From DASRAU01 sp035638075 (GTDB lineage: Bacteria > Acidobacteriota > Polarisedimenticolia > Gp22-AA2), in the NCBI GenBank assembly GCA_035638075.1, contig DASRAU010000009.1:80767-144766 (forward strand): a stretch of 64,000 nucleotides of DNA, written 5' to 3'. This document shows, in pieces, positions 7,254 through 16,293 of this stretch. The position numbers and the translations under genes were made by a program. Positions within the stretch are counted from its first letter, which is position 1; every line of letters begins with the position of its first letter. Below the pieces are notes generated by a model. That model had not been told where the DNA came from. It saw only the letters and a list, made by a program, of their open reading frames with translations, and made no database searches.

Positions 7254-9740
7254 TTACTCCTCGGTGGCGGCGCGCGGCGCGCCGGCTTCCTGCTCCAGCC
7301 AGGCCCGGATGACCGCTTCGTCGTCCGGGTCCTTGAGGCGCGTGAACAGGCGCGTCCCGAGCACGCGCGACGTTCCTTCGACCTCGAACGGCATCCGGCC
7401 GTGCATCACCCCGCCGGGGAAGTGGCAGGGATTGCAGCGCGCCTCGAGGATCGGCAGCACGTCCTTCTGGAAGTCGCGCCGGGCCGGGATCGGGCTCGCC
7501 GCGGCGACCGCAGCCGCCGAGGCGACCGCGGTGCCCGCCCCGGGCGAGGGCGTCGCTGCGACGGGCGCGGCCGGGAGGGCGGCGCGGGCGGCCTGCATCA
7601 GCGAGGCGGCGCGATCGAAGGCTGCCGCCAGCTCGCGTTCGTGCCCCGGCAGGCGCCGGGTCTCGCCGCGATCGATCGCCTCCCAGAGCCGCGGCAGCAC
7701 CTCCTCGCGGTAGGTCGGCTGCGGCGCATAGATGAGATGCCGGTAGAAGGGACGCCCCACGAGACCGTGCGGTTCAGTGAGCGAACGCTCCACCTGCATC
7801 AGCAGATCGTTGACGGCGCGGTAGGGAGCGGCGCTCGTTGAAGCGGCGGGCGCGGCGCCCGTGAGATCGCCGGCGGAGCGGGTGGCCGCGGCGGTCTCGA
7901 ACTCGGTCGCCGCCTGCTGCCAGCGCTTCGCGGCGGCGCGTGCGTCGTCGAGCCGCAGGGCGTGGCGCCCACCGGATCCCATGACCTCGACCTCGCGCAC
8001 GTGCTCGAGCACCTTGCGGGCGTACTCCGAGTAGCGCATCGGCAGAAGCGGCGCGTTCGCGAGCCGCCAGGTCATGACGCTCCAGAGCCGCGACAAGGCG
8101 GCGCCGTACTTGAAGCCCGGGTCGCCGATGGTGCTCATCCAGAAGTAGTCGTCGTACATCGAGTGGTAGACGCCGTACGAGCCGCCGAAGGCGAGGTCGA
8201 TGCAGGAGATGCCGAGGTGCTCCTGGAAGGCGGTGTAGTCGGTGGCGCCGACGATGGTGCCGACCTTGGCGCGCCGCTCGGGGGAGTGGGCCTCCCACGC
8301 GGCCAGGAGGGTGGCGCCGCTCTTCGGGTCGCGCACCGAGGCCGCCGCCTGGCGCACGAAGTCTGCGAGAGCCGGCGTCGCGCCCGCCTCGAGATCGCCT
8401 CCGGCGACGCCGCTGTCCACGTTGATGTAGGCGACCGCCTCGCGCGCGAGCCGCTCGGCGTGATCGATGGCGAACTGGGTCGAGCCGCCGAGGAGCTGCT
8501 CCTCACCGTCCCAGTTGGCGAAGAGAATCGTCCGGCGCGGCCGGAAGCCCTTGCGGGCCGCCGTCCCCAGGGCGCGGGCCGTCTCCAGGAGCGCCGCCGT
8601 GCCGCTCGAGGGATCGACCGCGCCGTAGATCCAGGCGTCCCGGTGGTTGCCGAGGAGAATCAACCGGTCCGGCTCGTCGGTCCCGCGCAGGACGGCCAGG
8701 ACGTTGCGCAGCGTGCCGATCTTCTCCTCGTTGACCGTGCGCAGGTGCACGGCGGCCGGTCCGGGGCCGATGCGATACGGCAGCGGCAATCCGCCCTGCC
8801 ATGAGTCGGGCACGCGCGGCCCCTTCAGCCGCTCGAGGATGAGCGCGGCGTTGCGCGCGCTCAAAGGCAGGGACGGCAGGCGCGGCAGCTGCTTGTCACG
8901 CCGGCGGCCCTCGACCCAGGCGCCGTCCTTCTCCTGCTTCCAGTGGAAGGTGAACGGCTCGCCCGGACCGAGCCAGTCGTAGAGCACCGCCCCCCACTGC
9001 ATGTGGCTCAGGGGTCCCCACGGCCCGTCGGGATAGACGGCCCCGCGCCCCGCGCCGTCGTCCTCCGGGTCGGAATAGAGGATCGTGCCGATGGCACCGC
9101 GCCGCTCGGCCTCGAAGATCTTGGTGCCGCGGTACGAATACGGCTCGGAGTAGCGCATCAGGACGATGCGGCCGCGCACCGGGATGTTCATGCGATCGAG
9201 GAGCGCGAAGTCCTCCGGCGCGCCGCCGTTGGCGTACACGACCTCGCCCGTGACGTCCCCCGACGGGGCGTAGCCGTGGAACGGCACCTGCGTCGGGTCG
9301 TCGTAGAGGCGCGAGTCCGGGTCGGCCGGGTGCGGGTCCTCGGTCAGCTTCAGCGTCACCTGGTCGGGGGCGACGATGGAGAGCTCCGATGCCTTCCCGT
9401 AGGTCATGAGCGCCGGCGTGTCGTGGAAGGTGACCTCCTCGAGCCCGTATTCGAGGAAGCGGTCGCGCACGTAGTCGGCGAGCAGCATGTTGCGCGGCGT
9501 CCCGGTCTGGTGCGGCTCGGCCGTCAGGAAGCGAAGGTGCCTGCCATACGACTCGGAGGAAGGAAGGGACTGCAGGAGGGCCTCGACATCGCCGGGCTTG
9601 TCAGCGGCCCCGATGGCCGGGGCCTTGCCCGAGGGATCCGCGCCGGCCAGGAGCGCCAGCACGAACAGGCCCAGGGCGACGCGGGAACTTCGGGCGCGGC
9701 GCGGGGTCCAATCCCTCGAATGGCGCACGACGGCGGTCAT
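7254..9740 (-). CDS. Exported M28 peptidase (glutamate carboxypeptidase II-like) with C-terminal cytochrome-like CxxCH domain
   Basis: 828 residues. Residues 20-35 are a signal/anchor segment. A PA-domain insert lies at about 150-290. The M28 core retains all expected di-zinc residues: His366 and Asp376 in GNHRDAWIYGAVD, catalytic Glu413 and ligand Glu414 in WDGEEQ, Asp442 in NVDSG and His526 in YGVYHSMYD. A TFR-dimer-like helical domain follows (about 580-720). After an Ala/Pro-rich linker, the last 75 residues contain DFQKDVLPILEARCNPCH with C769, C772 and H773. This is the heme-attachment motif and context typical of planctomycete-type cytochrome c domains. A heme-binding tail on a carboxypeptidase-like enzyme is unusual. 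The gene converges on the kinase gene. Confidence 0.88.
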   Translation of the reverse strand: MTAVVRHSRDWTPRRARSSRVALGLFVLALLAGADPSGKAPAIGAADKPGDVEALLQSLPSSESYGRHLRFLTAEPHQTGTPRNMLLADYVRDRFLEYGLEEVTFHDTPALMTYGKASELSIVAPDQVTLKLTEDPHPADPDSRLYDDPTQVPFHGYAPSGDVTGEVVYANGGAPEDFALLDRMNIPVRGRIVLMRYSEPYSYRGTKIFEAERRGAIGTILYSDPEDDGAGRGAVYPDGPWGPLSHMQWGAVLYDWLGPGEPFTFHWKQEKDGAWVEGRRRDKQLPRLPSLPLSARNAALILERLKGPRVPDSWQGGLPLPYRIGPGPAAVHLRTVNEEKIGTLRNVLAVLRGTDEPDRLILLGNHRDAWIYGAVDPSSGTAALLETARALGTAARKGFRPRRTILFANWDGEEQLLGGSTQFAIDHAERLAREAVAYINVDSGVAGGDLEAGATPALADFVRQAAASVRDPKSGATLLAAWEAHSPERRAKVGTIVGATDYTAFQEHLGISCIDLAFGGSYGVYHSMYDDYFWMSTIGDPGFKYGAALSRLWSVMTWRLANAPLLPMRYSEYARKVLEHVREVEVMGSGGRHALRLDDARAAAKRWQQAATEFETAAATRSAGDLTGAAPAASTSAAPYRAVNDLLMQVERSLTEPHGLVGRPFYRHLIYAPQPTYREEVLPRLWEAIDRGETRRLPGHERELAAAFDRAASLMQAARAALPAAPVAATPSPGAGTAVASAAAVAAASPIPARRDFQKDVLPILEARCNPCHFPGGVMHGRMPFEVEGTSRVLGTRLFTRLKDPDDEAVIRAWLEQEAGAPRAATEE

Positions 9741-9835
9741 CCTCTAAGATGCGGCCCTCCGGAGACGACCGGAGGACGCCGGATCGTACCTTCAAACCCC
9801 CGCCGCGCGCGGCATCACGCGGAAGGAGCAGGCCG

Positions 9836-11362
9836 ATGACAGTGCGGTTCGGACAGCAGGCAAAATCCCCCTGGAGCGTACGGCCTCTGGCGGCGGCTTT
9901 CGTTCTCGCGGGTTTCGCGGCGGGGCCCGCCGGGGCGGGCGAAGTGGCGCTGACCATCTACAACAGCGATTTCGCCCTCGTGAAGGAATCCCGCACGCTC
10001 AGCCTGCAGGCGGGGGCGAACGAGACCCGCTTCACCAACGTCACCTCGCTCCTCGAGCCCGACTCGGTCGTGCTGCGTGACCGCAAGGATCCGGAAGGCC
10101 TGCGCATCCTCGAGCAGAACTATGAAGGGGACCCTCTCAGCGAGGCCTCGATGCTGCGCCAGTCGGAAGGGAAGACGCTGCAGTTCCGGACCGTCAATCC
10201 GGCCACCGGCGCGGTGGAGATCGTCACCGGCCGGCTGGTGCGCGCGGGGTACGACGGCGGCGGCAACGGCTATGCGATGCGGCGGTACGGCGGCCAGCCG
10301 TTCGGCGTCGCGACCAATCCGCTGTCGCCGATCGTCGAGCTGAAGGACAAGATTCTCTTCAGCCTGCCGGGGCAGCCCCTCTTCGACCCGCCCGGCAAGG
10401 ACGCCATCCTGAAGCCGACGCTCCTGTGGCGCCTGCAGGCGGCCAAGGGCGGGGAGCGCGACGTCGAGGTGTCGTACATGACCGGCGGGATGCGCTGGGA
10501 GGCGACCTACAACCTGGTGGCGCCCGAAACCGGCGACAACTTCGACCTCGTCGGCTGGGTCACGCTCGAGAACGAGAGCGGCGCGCAGTTCGACAACGCC
10601 CGCGTCAAGCTCATGGCCGGCGACGTCAACAAGGTGCAGCCGGCCATGGCCGGCATGGTGATGGCGATGAAGTCCCGGGCCGACGAGATGGCCCCCCAGG
10701 TCACCGAGAAGGCGTTCGACGAGTACCACCTGTACACGCTGACGAACCCGACGACCCTGCGCGAGCGCGAGGTGAAGCAGGTGGAGTTCTGCCGCGCCGC
10801 GCGCCTCCCCGGCAAGCGCTTCTACGTCTACGACGGCGCGATGGTCCCGGAGTACGCCTACCAGGGCGGGATGGCGCAGCAGCCCGACCTCGGCGCGCAG
10901 TCCAACCCCAAGGTCGCGACGATGATCGAATTCAGGAACAGCAAGGAAGCCGGGCTCGGCATCCCGCTGCCGAAGGGGACGATGAAGATGTACCGCGCCG
11001 ACAGCGACGGCTCGCGCGAGTTCATCGGCGAGAACCCCATCGACCACACCCCCGCCGACGAGACGGTCCGCCTGGCGGTCGGCAACGCCTTCGACCTGCG
11101 CGGCGAGCGCCGCCAGACCGACTTCAAGGTGGACTCCTCCCGCCAGAGCGCGACCGAGGCCTTCGAGATCAAGGTCCGCAACCACAAGAAGGAGCCGGTC
11201 GAGGTCCGCGTCGTCGAGCACCTCTACCGCTGGAGCGGCTGGAAGATCGCCCTCTCCTCGGTCCCCTTCGAGAAGATCGACTCCCGCACCATCCAGTTCA
11301 AGGTGACCATCCCCGCCGACGGCGAGAAAGTGGTCACGTACCGGGTGAACTACTCCTGGTAA
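9836..11362 (+). CDS. Exported DUF4139-domain protein
   Basis: 508 residues with a signal peptide (about 1-36, ending AGPAGAGE). The mature N-terminus VALTIYNSDFALVKESR and the body (VSYMTGGMRWEATYNL, GWVTLENESGAQFDNARVKLMAG) are characteristic of DUF4139 proteins. These are predicted periplasmic or surface beta-rich proteins with no established biochemical role. The C-terminus runs through VEVRVVEHLYRWSGWKI to end in VNYSW. ATG 9836 has a GGAAGGAG site 7 nt upstream; the ORF extends further upstream only through the divergent promoter region. Function unknown. Confidence 0.85.
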   Translation: MTVRFGQQAKSPWSVRPLAAAFVLAGFAAGPAGAGEVALTIYNSDFALVKESRTLSLQAGANETRFTNVTSLLEPDSVVLRDRKDPEGLRILEQNYEGDPLSEASMLRQSEGKTLQFRTVNPATGAVEIVTGRLVRAGYDGGGNGYAMRRYGGQPFGVATNPLSPIVELKDKILFSLPGQPLFDPPGKDAILKPTLLWRLQAAKGGERDVEVSYMTGGMRWEATYNLVAPETGDNFDLVGWVTLENESGAQFDNARVKLMAGDVNKVQPAMAGMVMAMKSRADEMAPQVTEKAFDEYHLYTLTNPTTLREREVKQVEFCRAARLPGKRFYVYDGAMVPEYAYQGGMAQQPDLGAQSNPKVATMIEFRNSKEAGLGIPLPKGTMKMYRADSDGSREFIGENPIDHTPADETVRLAVGNAFDLRGERRQTDFKVDSSRQSATEAFEIKVRNHKKEPVEVRVVEHLYRWSGWKIALSSVPFEKIDSRTIQFKVTIPADGEKVVTYRVNYSW

Positions 11363-11424
11363 GGCGCCCCACCGGGTTCCCCGGCCCCGGTCAAGAAATC
11401 TTCAGCCAACTGTCAGGATTCTCT

Positions 11425-11453
11425 CGCCGACCGTGATCTAGAGGACAGGGGGG
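11425..11453 (+). promoter_or_regulatory. Repeated upstream element, copy 1
   Basis: CGCCGACCGTGATCT (11425-11439), four variable bases, then GACAGGGGG (11444-11452). The same 15+9 identical bases with the same 4-nt gap recur at 63585-63612, upstream of another secreted-protein gene. Probably a promoter or leader element. Confidence 0.55.
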
Positions 11454-11504
11454 ACCCGCGGCCTGGACTGGACCGGGACGTCCGGGGCCTCCGTGGGAGA
11501 GGTC

Positions 11505-14500
11505 ATGACGCATCGGCGCCACCCTGCCGGCATTCCCCTGCTCGTCGCCATGCTCCTGGGCACCCTGCCGGCTCTGGCTGGCCAGGAGCTGCGTGGCAAG
11601 AAGCTCTATTTCGGCGACGCGCACTGGCACAGCTGCCTGTCGCAGGACGCCGGCCGGGACGTCAGCCCGGACGATCAGTACGCGTCGATGCTCTACGACT
11701 ACGGGCTCGACTTCAGCCTGGAGTCGGAGCATGCGGAGGCCGCCTCGGCACCCCTCCACGGATGCGAGCCGTATCTCCCGGACTCGCTCGGCCTGATCGA
11801 TTACAGCGGCGAGGACATCGCGGACGCCATGAAGGAGGCGGCCGACAACTGGTACGGCGTCGAGCACGACACCTCGGCGGGCCCCATCACGTTCGTCCCG
11901 TTTCCCGGCTACGAGTGGGCGAACGATGCGCGCTGCTGGATGGCGGGCCTGACGGGACCCGCGGCGTACGACGTCGACAGCGACAGCAACACGCCCGGGC
12001 ACATCAACTATTTCTTCGACCGCACCACCGGCTGGAACTATCACGACGACGTCTGGGAGCCCGGCAACGACGGCAACCTGGTCTGCGCCGCCGGCTCGGC
12101 CGTCGGAATCGGCTACTACTCCGGCTCGAAGGACCACGTGGACGAATTGCTGGGGCAGCTGATCCACCAGCGCGACGATCCCGGACGCGATTACGACCTG
12201 ATGATCCAGTACAACCATCCGGCCGGCTCGGTGGATGAAGGAGGGTCGTCGGACCACCTGGCCAAGTGGTTCTACTTCGAGCACAGCAGCAGCGCGTGCA
12301 GCGTGGCCGAGGGCGGGACGGCGTGCCGCGAGAGCCAGTGCGAGGCGGTGCGGCGCGCCTACGGCGTGACCTCCGTCGAGTGGTACGCGCTGCAGGAGGC
12401 GAGCATCGGCTCGACGGAGCATCACGCCGCCGTTCCCGGGTGCACGCTCCTTCCGCCTCTCCCGCTTTTCAACGTCACGGACTACACGCAGGAGTGCTTC
12501 CACGAGTCGTTCCACGCACCCGACCGTTATGTGTCGTCGCGCGGCCTGCGCGAAGGGTTCGACCTCGCGTTCACCGGCGGGTCGGACAACCACGGCGGGC
12601 GGCGGTTCGCGCCCACGGGGTTCGGCAACCGCGGCGCCGGCTCGAAGTCGCTCACGGTCGTCGCCGCGGACGCCTCCACCCGCGAGGCGATCTGGGACGG
12701 CCTGACGCGGCGCCGGACGTACGCGCTGTCGCGGTTCCGGGAAGGGGGCCCCGTGCACAAGGGACGGGTCGATTTCTACACGCTCGACCCGCTCACCTTC
12801 AACACGCCGCGCATCGAGCACGGGATGGGAGAGCACGTCGAGGCGCTGCACGTCGGGACGCGCCGCAACTTCACGATCACGGCCGCGCCCGAGCAGGGGA
12901 GCCGGGACGTGTACCCGCGCGAGCTGCGCCTCTACCGCGTCGCGCCGGACACGCCTCTGTCGCAGCGCACCGAGGGCCCCTTCTGGCTCGACGACGTCGC
13001 GGGGGATCCGGGCAAGCTCGGGGAGCTCCTGGGAAAGTACCCCGCCACGCCCAACACCGTCTGCCACGAGGCCTGCACGAACCTCGCCTGCCCGGGCCAG
13101 CCTTGCGACCCGCTGGAGCACACCTTCGAGGACATCATCGTGCGCCCCGGGGACGCGGTCTTCGCCACGGTCACCTACTCCGACGACGTCTGGGTCGATG
13201 ACTTCTTCGACACGCAGAAGAAGCCGCTCGACGAGAACGGGGACGGCGTCGTCGATGAAGGCAAGCAGCCGTTCCTGCACACCGACAACGCAACCTGGGC
13301 GCGGACGACGCCGATCTTCTTCGACGCGCGCCAGGAGCGGGCAACGGGAACGTCGGTCTGCTCCACGGTGACTTTCAGCGGCTCCGGCTCGGAGGCCCCG
13401 GAGGATGGCCCGGGCGGTCTCGATCTCGGCCTCGCCGGCGACGCCGGCGTGCTGCCGGTGGCGATCCCGGACGGCTACGACGTGGAATGGAACCGCTATC
13501 GCTTCACGACCCCGCAGGACTCCGAGTACGTCGATCTCTCCTTCTATACCGGGAGCGATGACCACGACCCCGGGACGCTGGTCGCCGTGCGCATCGACGG
13601 GAGGCTCGTCCTGTCCGGCCGCGGCAGCATCGACTGGGCCAACGACACACTGGTCACGAGAAAGGGCATTCCCTTCGCGCTGAAGCGAGGCATCCATACG
13701 GTCGAGCTGCACTCGGACGATCAGGAGTACGCCAACGGCGACAACGATCCCGACTTCCACTGTGACGATCACGACGGCGTGGCGGCCTTTCTCGATGCGA
13801 TCGCCTTCCACAAGGATGCGGGGGCGCAGTGCAGCGACCACACGCCCCCGACCATCACCTGCCCGGCCGGCATTGCGCTCGAGTGCAACACCCTCGGCGG
13901 TGTCAGCGCGAGCGATCCGCGCATCGTCACGTTTCTTGGAGGTGCCGTCGCCGTCGACCACATCGACAACGCGCAGGATGTGGTCCCGGACGTGACGACC
14001 GATGCGCCGGCGCTCTTCGGCACCGGGACGACGACCGTCACCTTCACGGCCATGGACGAAGGGGGAAACACCGCCTCCTGCACGGCCGACGTCGTCGTCG
14101 CCGACACGACGCCGCCCTCCCTGGCCGGGTTCGCCCTCGCCCCGGCCCAGATCGGGCCGCCGCGCCACGACCTGAAGACGATCACCGTGCCCCGGCTCGT
14201 CGCGACCGATATCTGCGACGCCGCGCCGGCCATCCGTTGCTCGGTTGTGAGCGACGAGGCGCCGAACGGCACCGGCGACGGAGACACCCCCGTGGACATC
14301 GTCTTCAACGGGCAGGACTTCACGACGCAGGGGACGGGCGAGCAGGTGCTGAGCACGACCGGCGGCTCGGGGACCTTCACGCTCAAGCTGCGCGCCGAAC
14401 GGAGCGCGGCTGGAACGGGACGGACCTACACGGCGTCCTGCGTCGCCGTGGACGGCGCGACCAACAGCGGCGCGGCGCAGTCCGCGACCGTCTTCGTGCC

Positions 14501-14609
14501 CAAGTGCGCCTCGGGCAAGGGGAAGGCTACCGGCGTCTGCGTCGGCATGGACCGGGAAGTCGTCAAGCGGCGTCCCGGCGGCATCGGGATCTCCGGCGTG
14601 ACGAAGTAG
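11505..14609 (+). CDS. Secreted DUF3604 (PHP-like) protein with HYR-type domain
   Basis: 1,034 residues with a signal peptide (about 1-25). The N-terminal 420 residues match the DUF3604 pattern: FGDAHWHSCLSQD at the start of the mature chain, HAEA, QYNHP, and later FTGGSDNHGG. These His/Asp clusters resemble PHP-type metal sites, so a hydrolase or metal-binding role is possible. A beta-rich middle region follows. A hyalin-repeat-like (HYR) module (TPPTITCPAGIALECN ... GTTTVTFTAMDEGGNTASC) lies at about 780-870, then a last adhesin-like module. Numerous Cys pairs suggest disulfides. ATG 11505 follows GGGAGAGG. A hairpin follows the stop. Confidence 0.82.
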   Translation: MTHRRHPAGIPLLVAMLLGTLPALAGQELRGKKLYFGDAHWHSCLSQDAGRDVSPDDQYASMLYDYGLDFSLESEHAEAASAPLHGCEPYLPDSLGLIDYSGEDIADAMKEAADNWYGVEHDTSAGPITFVPFPGYEWANDARCWMAGLTGPAAYDVDSDSNTPGHINYFFDRTTGWNYHDDVWEPGNDGNLVCAAGSAVGIGYYSGSKDHVDELLGQLIHQRDDPGRDYDLMIQYNHPAGSVDEGGSSDHLAKWFYFEHSSSACSVAEGGTACRESQCEAVRRAYGVTSVEWYALQEASIGSTEHHAAVPGCTLLPPLPLFNVTDYTQECFHESFHAPDRYVSSRGLREGFDLAFTGGSDNHGGRRFAPTGFGNRGAGSKSLTVVAADASTREAIWDGLTRRRTYALSRFREGGPVHKGRVDFYTLDPLTFNTPRIEHGMGEHVEALHVGTRRNFTITAAPEQGSRDVYPRELRLYRVAPDTPLSQRTEGPFWLDDVAGDPGKLGELLGKYPATPNTVCHEACTNLACPGQPCDPLEHTFEDIIVRPGDAVFATVTYSDDVWVDDFFDTQKKPLDENGDGVVDEGKQPFLHTDNATWARTTPIFFDARQERATGTSVCSTVTFSGSGSEAPEDGPGGLDLGLAGDAGVLPVAIPDGYDVEWNRYRFTTPQDSEYVDLSFYTGSDDHDPGTLVAVRIDGRLVLSGRGSIDWANDTLVTRKGIPFALKRGIHTVELHSDDQEYANGDNDPDFHCDDHDGVAAFLDAIAFHKDAGAQCSDHTPPTITCPAGIALECNTLGGVSASDPRIVTFLGGAVAVDHIDNAQDVVPDVTTDAPALFGTGTTTVTFTAMDEGGNTASCTADVVVADTTPPSLAGFALAPAQIGPPRHDLKTITVPRLVATDICDAAPAIRCSVVSDEAPNGTGDGDTPVDIVFNGQDFTTQGTGEQVLSTTGGSGTFTLKLRAERSAAGTGRTYTASCVAVDGATNSGAAQSATVFVPKCASGKGKATGVCVGMDREVVKRRPGGIGISGVTK

Positions 14610-14622
14610 CCGAAACCCGCAC

Positions 14623-14652
14623 GGCGGCCCCTCTCATCCGCGAGGGGCCGCC
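14623..14652 (+). terminator. Strong hairpin after the DUF3604 gene
   Basis: Perfect 11-bp inverted repeat (14623-14633 with 14642-14652) and 8-nt loop, starting 14 nt after the stop codon. There is no T-run, so termination is plausible but not of the classical type. Confidence 0.55.
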
Positions 14653-14703
14653 GGATACGGCCCACCTTCGAAATTGAACCCGGCGAGAGGACCATCCGGC
14701 CTC

Positions 14704-14712
14704 GACAGGGGG
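14704..14712 (+). promoter_or_regulatory. GACAGGGGG leader motif
   Basis: The 9-nt second half of the repeated upstream element, 39 nt before the DUF2914 gene. It is followed by an inverted repeat (GCGAGCC ... GGCTCGC) reaching almost to the start codon. The first half of the element is absent here. Confidence 0.3.
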
Positions 14713-14750
14713 CCGGGGCGAGCCTACGTTCGAGGCCGGACGGCTCGCGA

Positions 14751-15941
14751 ATGGACATCACGGAATCGAAACCGGCCGGGCGGATCCAGCGCCTGCAGGC
14801 GTACCGCGAAGAGCACGCCATGGCGGAGATCGCCATCTTCTTCGCCGCCGGGATGCTCTTCGACATCGTCACGCTGTCGCGCATCGACGACTTTCTGTCG
14901 CTGCTCCAGCAGGGCGTCTACCTCGTCCTCCTCGCCGGGCTCATGGTCTTCGAGGAACGGGAGCGGGCCAAGTCGTGGAAGCCCTCGGGTCTCCTGGCGA
15001 AGGCCTGGCGCTTCTCGGAAGACGTCATCCACTTCCTGCTGGGCAGCCTGCTGTCGTCGTTCACGCTGCTTTACTTGAAGTCCAGCTCGGGGCTGTCGGC
15101 GCTCGGGTTCATGGCCATCCTCGGGACCTTGCTCGTCGTCAACGAGCTGCCGCGCTTCCGGGAGAAGGGTCCGATCGTCCGGCACGCGCTCCTGAGCCTG
15201 TGCATGACGTCGTACGGGGCGGTGCTGCTGCCGGTGGTGTTCGGGTTCATCTCGCCGTGGCTGTTCGTGGCGGCGGTGGTGCTGTCGTGCGCCGCCTTCT
15301 GGCTGTTGACCCGGAGGCTCGTGCGCCACACCGGGGACGCGCGGGCGGCCAGCTCGCGGGTGGCGGCGCCGGCGTTCGCCATCCAGGGGCTGCTCGTCGC
15401 GGCTTATTTCTTCGGCGCGATCCCGCCGGTGCCGCTGTCGCTGCAGTACATCGGCATCTACCACGAGGTCATTCCGCCGGGCCGGACCAGAGCTGCGGGG
15501 GCCGATGCGGCCGCGCCGGTGCAGGCCGCTGCCCTGTTCGCCCCGCGGCCGGCGAATCCCGCGCGCACCTACCAGCTCAGGCACCTGCGCCCGTGGTGGA
15601 AATTCTGGCAGCACGGCGACCAGGATTTCGCGGCGCGCCAGGGGGACGTCGTCTACTGCTTCGCCCGCGTCTTCGCCCCGAATGGGTTCAAGGACGCCAT
15701 CTTCGTCCACTGGTGGCTGCAGGGGCCGGACGGCTGGATCGACCAGGGGCGCGCGAAGCTCGACATCAGCGGCGGGCGCGACAACGGCTTCCGCGCCTTC
15801 GCCACCAAGAAGAACTACCGGCCCGGCCGCTGGCGCGTCGAAGTCGAGACCACCGACGGCCGCGATCTCGGCGTCATCAAGTTCGACCTCTTCGCCGACG
15901 ACACCACAGGCGAGCGCGAGTTCCAGACCGATCGGCTTTAG
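14751..15941 (+). CDS. DUF2914 domain-containing membrane protein
   Basis: 396 residues. About six to eight hydrophobic segments occupy residues 25-235, including IAIFFAAGMLFDIVTL and LLPVVFGFISPWLFVAAVV. The soluble C-terminal domain (about 275-396) has the DUF2914 pattern of aromatic residues: RHLRPWWKFWQHGDQ, FVHWWLQGPDGWID and GRWRVEVETTDGRDLG. It is beta-rich and probably periplasmic. Function is unknown in this family. ATG 14751 has no clear Shine-Dalgarno; ATG 14821 in frame is an alternative that keeps all membrane segments. Confidence 0.82.
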   Translation: MDITESKPAGRIQRLQAYREEHAMAEIAIFFAAGMLFDIVTLSRIDDFLSLLQQGVYLVLLAGLMVFEERERAKSWKPSGLLAKAWRFSEDVIHFLLGSLLSSFTLLYLKSSSGLSALGFMAILGTLLVVNELPRFREKGPIVRHALLSLCMTSYGAVLLPVVFGFISPWLFVAAVVLSCAAFWLLTRRLVRHTGDARAASSRVAAPAFAIQGLLVAAYFFGAIPPVPLSLQYIGIYHEVIPPGRTRAAGADAAAPVQAAALFAPRPANPARTYQLRHLRPWWKFWQHGDQDFAARQGDVVYCFARVFAPNGFKDAIFVHWWLQGPDGWIDQGRAKLDISGGRDNGFRAFATKKNYRPGRWRVEVETTDGRDLGVIKFDLFADDTTGEREFQTDRL

Positions 15942-15958
15942 ACCGGCCGCCCCCGCGG

Positions 15959-16293
15959 TCAGCGACCCTTCGATCGCTCGTCACGCGTCCGCCTGAGGAT
16001 GGCGAGGGTGGCGGCATCCTTGTCGCGCCCGGCCCGCTCTTTCAATTCGATCAGGGTGTCCAGGTCGATCACCTTGATGCTGTTGGCTCCGACCGGGATG
16101 TCGACAGCGTGGGGCATGAGATCGTCATAGTCGCGCCCCTCGCCGACGGCCCCGAGGAGATCGAGCGGACCGAACCTGGTCATCAACAACTGATGCCCGG
16201 GCGATTCGAGATGACTGCGGTCGGGCCGCAATCGCCGCGCGCTCTCAGGGCATCCAGGATCGCGAGGAAATCAACCTTCGGCCGCTTCGCCAC
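15959..16293 (-). pseudogene. Nucleotidyltransferase remnant with internal deletion and frameshift
   Basis: From GTG 16293 the frame reads MAKRPKVDFLAILDALRARG, the typical opening of a small MNT/AbiEii-like nucleotidyltransferase family. It then loses register near 16240 and stops at once. The sister frame picks up LRPDRSHLESPGHQLL and then TRFGPLDLLG ... VIDLDTLIELKERAGR.KD, the family's C-terminal half. The central part, which carries the GG...DxD catalytic site, is missing. The junction therefore marks a deletion (very roughly 50-80 codons by family length) plus a frame change. The remaining 90-codon C-terminal ORF may still be read from a TTG. It was probably once paired with the small upstream gene, which overlaps it by 23 nt. 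Confidence 0.72.

Noticed and set aside
11391..14168. Minus-strand open frame of about 925 codons opposite the DUF3604 gene
   Set aside because: Shadow frame with the same Arg/Val/Gly bias; the plus strand carries the DUF3604 and HYR motifs.
15959..16231. 90-codon ORF as an intact gene
   Set aside because: Its sequence corresponds to only the C-terminal half of a nucleotidyltransferase whose N-terminal start is found in another frame just upstream, so it is better described as part of a pseudogene.
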